A stretch of 6,835 nucleotides of DNA from Scleromatobacter sp045810265 (lineage in GTDB: Bacteria; Pseudomonadota; Gammaproteobacteria; Burkholderiales; Burkholderiaceae_C): positions 1-6,835 of the forward strand of contig JBJMWF010000191.1 of the NCBI GenBank assembly GCA_045810265.1, written 5' to 3'. Position numbers and translations under genes: made by a program. The stretch's first letter is position 1, and each line of letters opens with the position of its first letter. Shown piece after piece: positions 6,717 to 6,835 of the stretch. The notes under the pieces are model-generated. The model had not been told where the DNA came from. It was given only the letters and a program-made list of their open reading frames with translations, and ran no database searches.

Positions 6717-6755
6717 AAAAAGCCCGGGTGCCGCGAGGCGCCAGGGCTTTATTCA
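6717..6755. terminator. Bidirectional intrinsic terminator
   Basis: AAAGCCC (6719-6725) pairs perfectly with GGGCTTT (6744-6750). An inner stem, GGTGCC (6727-6732) with GGCGCC (6737-6742) including one G-U pair, closes on a GCGA tetraloop of the stable GNRA type. On the + strand the stem ends in TTT and continues ATT. On the - strand it ends in a run of five T (complement of AAAAA at 6717-6721). It can therefore end both the kdsD operon and the convergent glycine-rich gene. Confidence 0.88.
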
Positions 6756-6796
6756 TTCAAACCGACAGATGCGTGTCAGTAACAGCGAGCAGGTGC

Positions 6797-6835
6797 TCAG
6801 TAGCCGCCACGGCCACCGCCGCCGCCGCCGTAGCC
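6797..6835 (-). CDS. C-terminal end of a glycine-rich protein, probably an RRM RNA-binding protein
   Basis: On the minus strand the last 12 codons read GYGGGGGGRGGY followed by TGA (6797-6799). The rest of the gene lies beyond the window. A tail of glycine runs broken by tyrosine and arginine and ending GGY is typical of the small single-RRM RNA-binding proteins common in betaproteobacteria and cyanobacteria. The RRM itself is not visible, so the family is inferred from the tail. A different glycine-rich protein, for example a surface or single-strand-binding protein, is possible. The stop lies 47 bases from the bidirectional terminator, which fits a real convergent gene rather than a random GCC repeat. 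Confidence 0.6.
   Translation of the reverse strand, partial: GYGGGGGGRGGY

Noticed and set aside
6582..6782. A small + strand open frame of 66 codons in the downstream spacer
   Set aside because: It runs straight through the terminator hairpin, has no ribosome site and a low-complexity arginine-rich translation.
6803..6829. GCC-repeat tract as a possible microsatellite or CRISPR-like repeat
   Set aside because: Read on the minus strand it is a run of glycine codons ending in GGY and a stop, next to a convergent terminator. A protein-coding glycine-rich tail explains it.

Overview
The window is a very GC-rich chromosomal segment whose genes strongly favour G or C in third codon positions. 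Gene content and protein features (KdsD, KdsC, LptC, a Kef-type antiporter divergent from kdsD, and a glycine-rich tail typical of small RRM proteins) point to a betaproteobacterium of the order Burkholderiales. The family Alcaligenaceae (Bordetella/Achromobacter-like) is plausible, but that is an impression from remembered homologues, not a search. I see no insertion sequence, phage gene, tRNA, rRNA or CRISPR array.

Layout. (1) 1-128, + strand: the 3' end of a gene, possibly encoding a cyclic-nucleotide-binding protein. (2) 188-1180, - strand: a classical short-chain dehydrogenase (SDR) with a C-terminal membrane anchor, convergent with gene 1. (3) 1370-3367 (or to 3445), - strand: a CPA2/Kef-type cation:proton antiporter with a membrane domain, a TrkA-N/RCK domain and a TrkA-C domain. 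(4) A short divergent control region around 3368-3481. (5) 3482-6555, + strand: a tight operon kdsD-kdsC-lptC-SDR, with a 1-base overlap, a 7-base gap and a 4-base overlap at its junctions. (6) 6556-6796: a spacer with a strong hairpin terminator at 6719-6750 that should work in both directions. (7) 6797-6835, - strand: the last 12 codons and stop of a glycine-rich protein.

How the genes fit together. KdsD makes arabinose 5-phosphate, the committed precursor of Kdo. KdsC dephosphorylates Kdo 8-phosphate. LptC is the inner-membrane-anchored periplasmic part of the LPS export machine. The operon therefore joins synthesis of the inner-core sugar of LPS to LPS transport. The common proteobacterial order continues with lptA, lptB and rpoN. 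Here lptC overlaps an SDR gene of unknown substrate, and then the operon meets a terminator. This break in the usual order is the most notable feature of an otherwise ordinary housekeeping region. I found no convincing new biological system.
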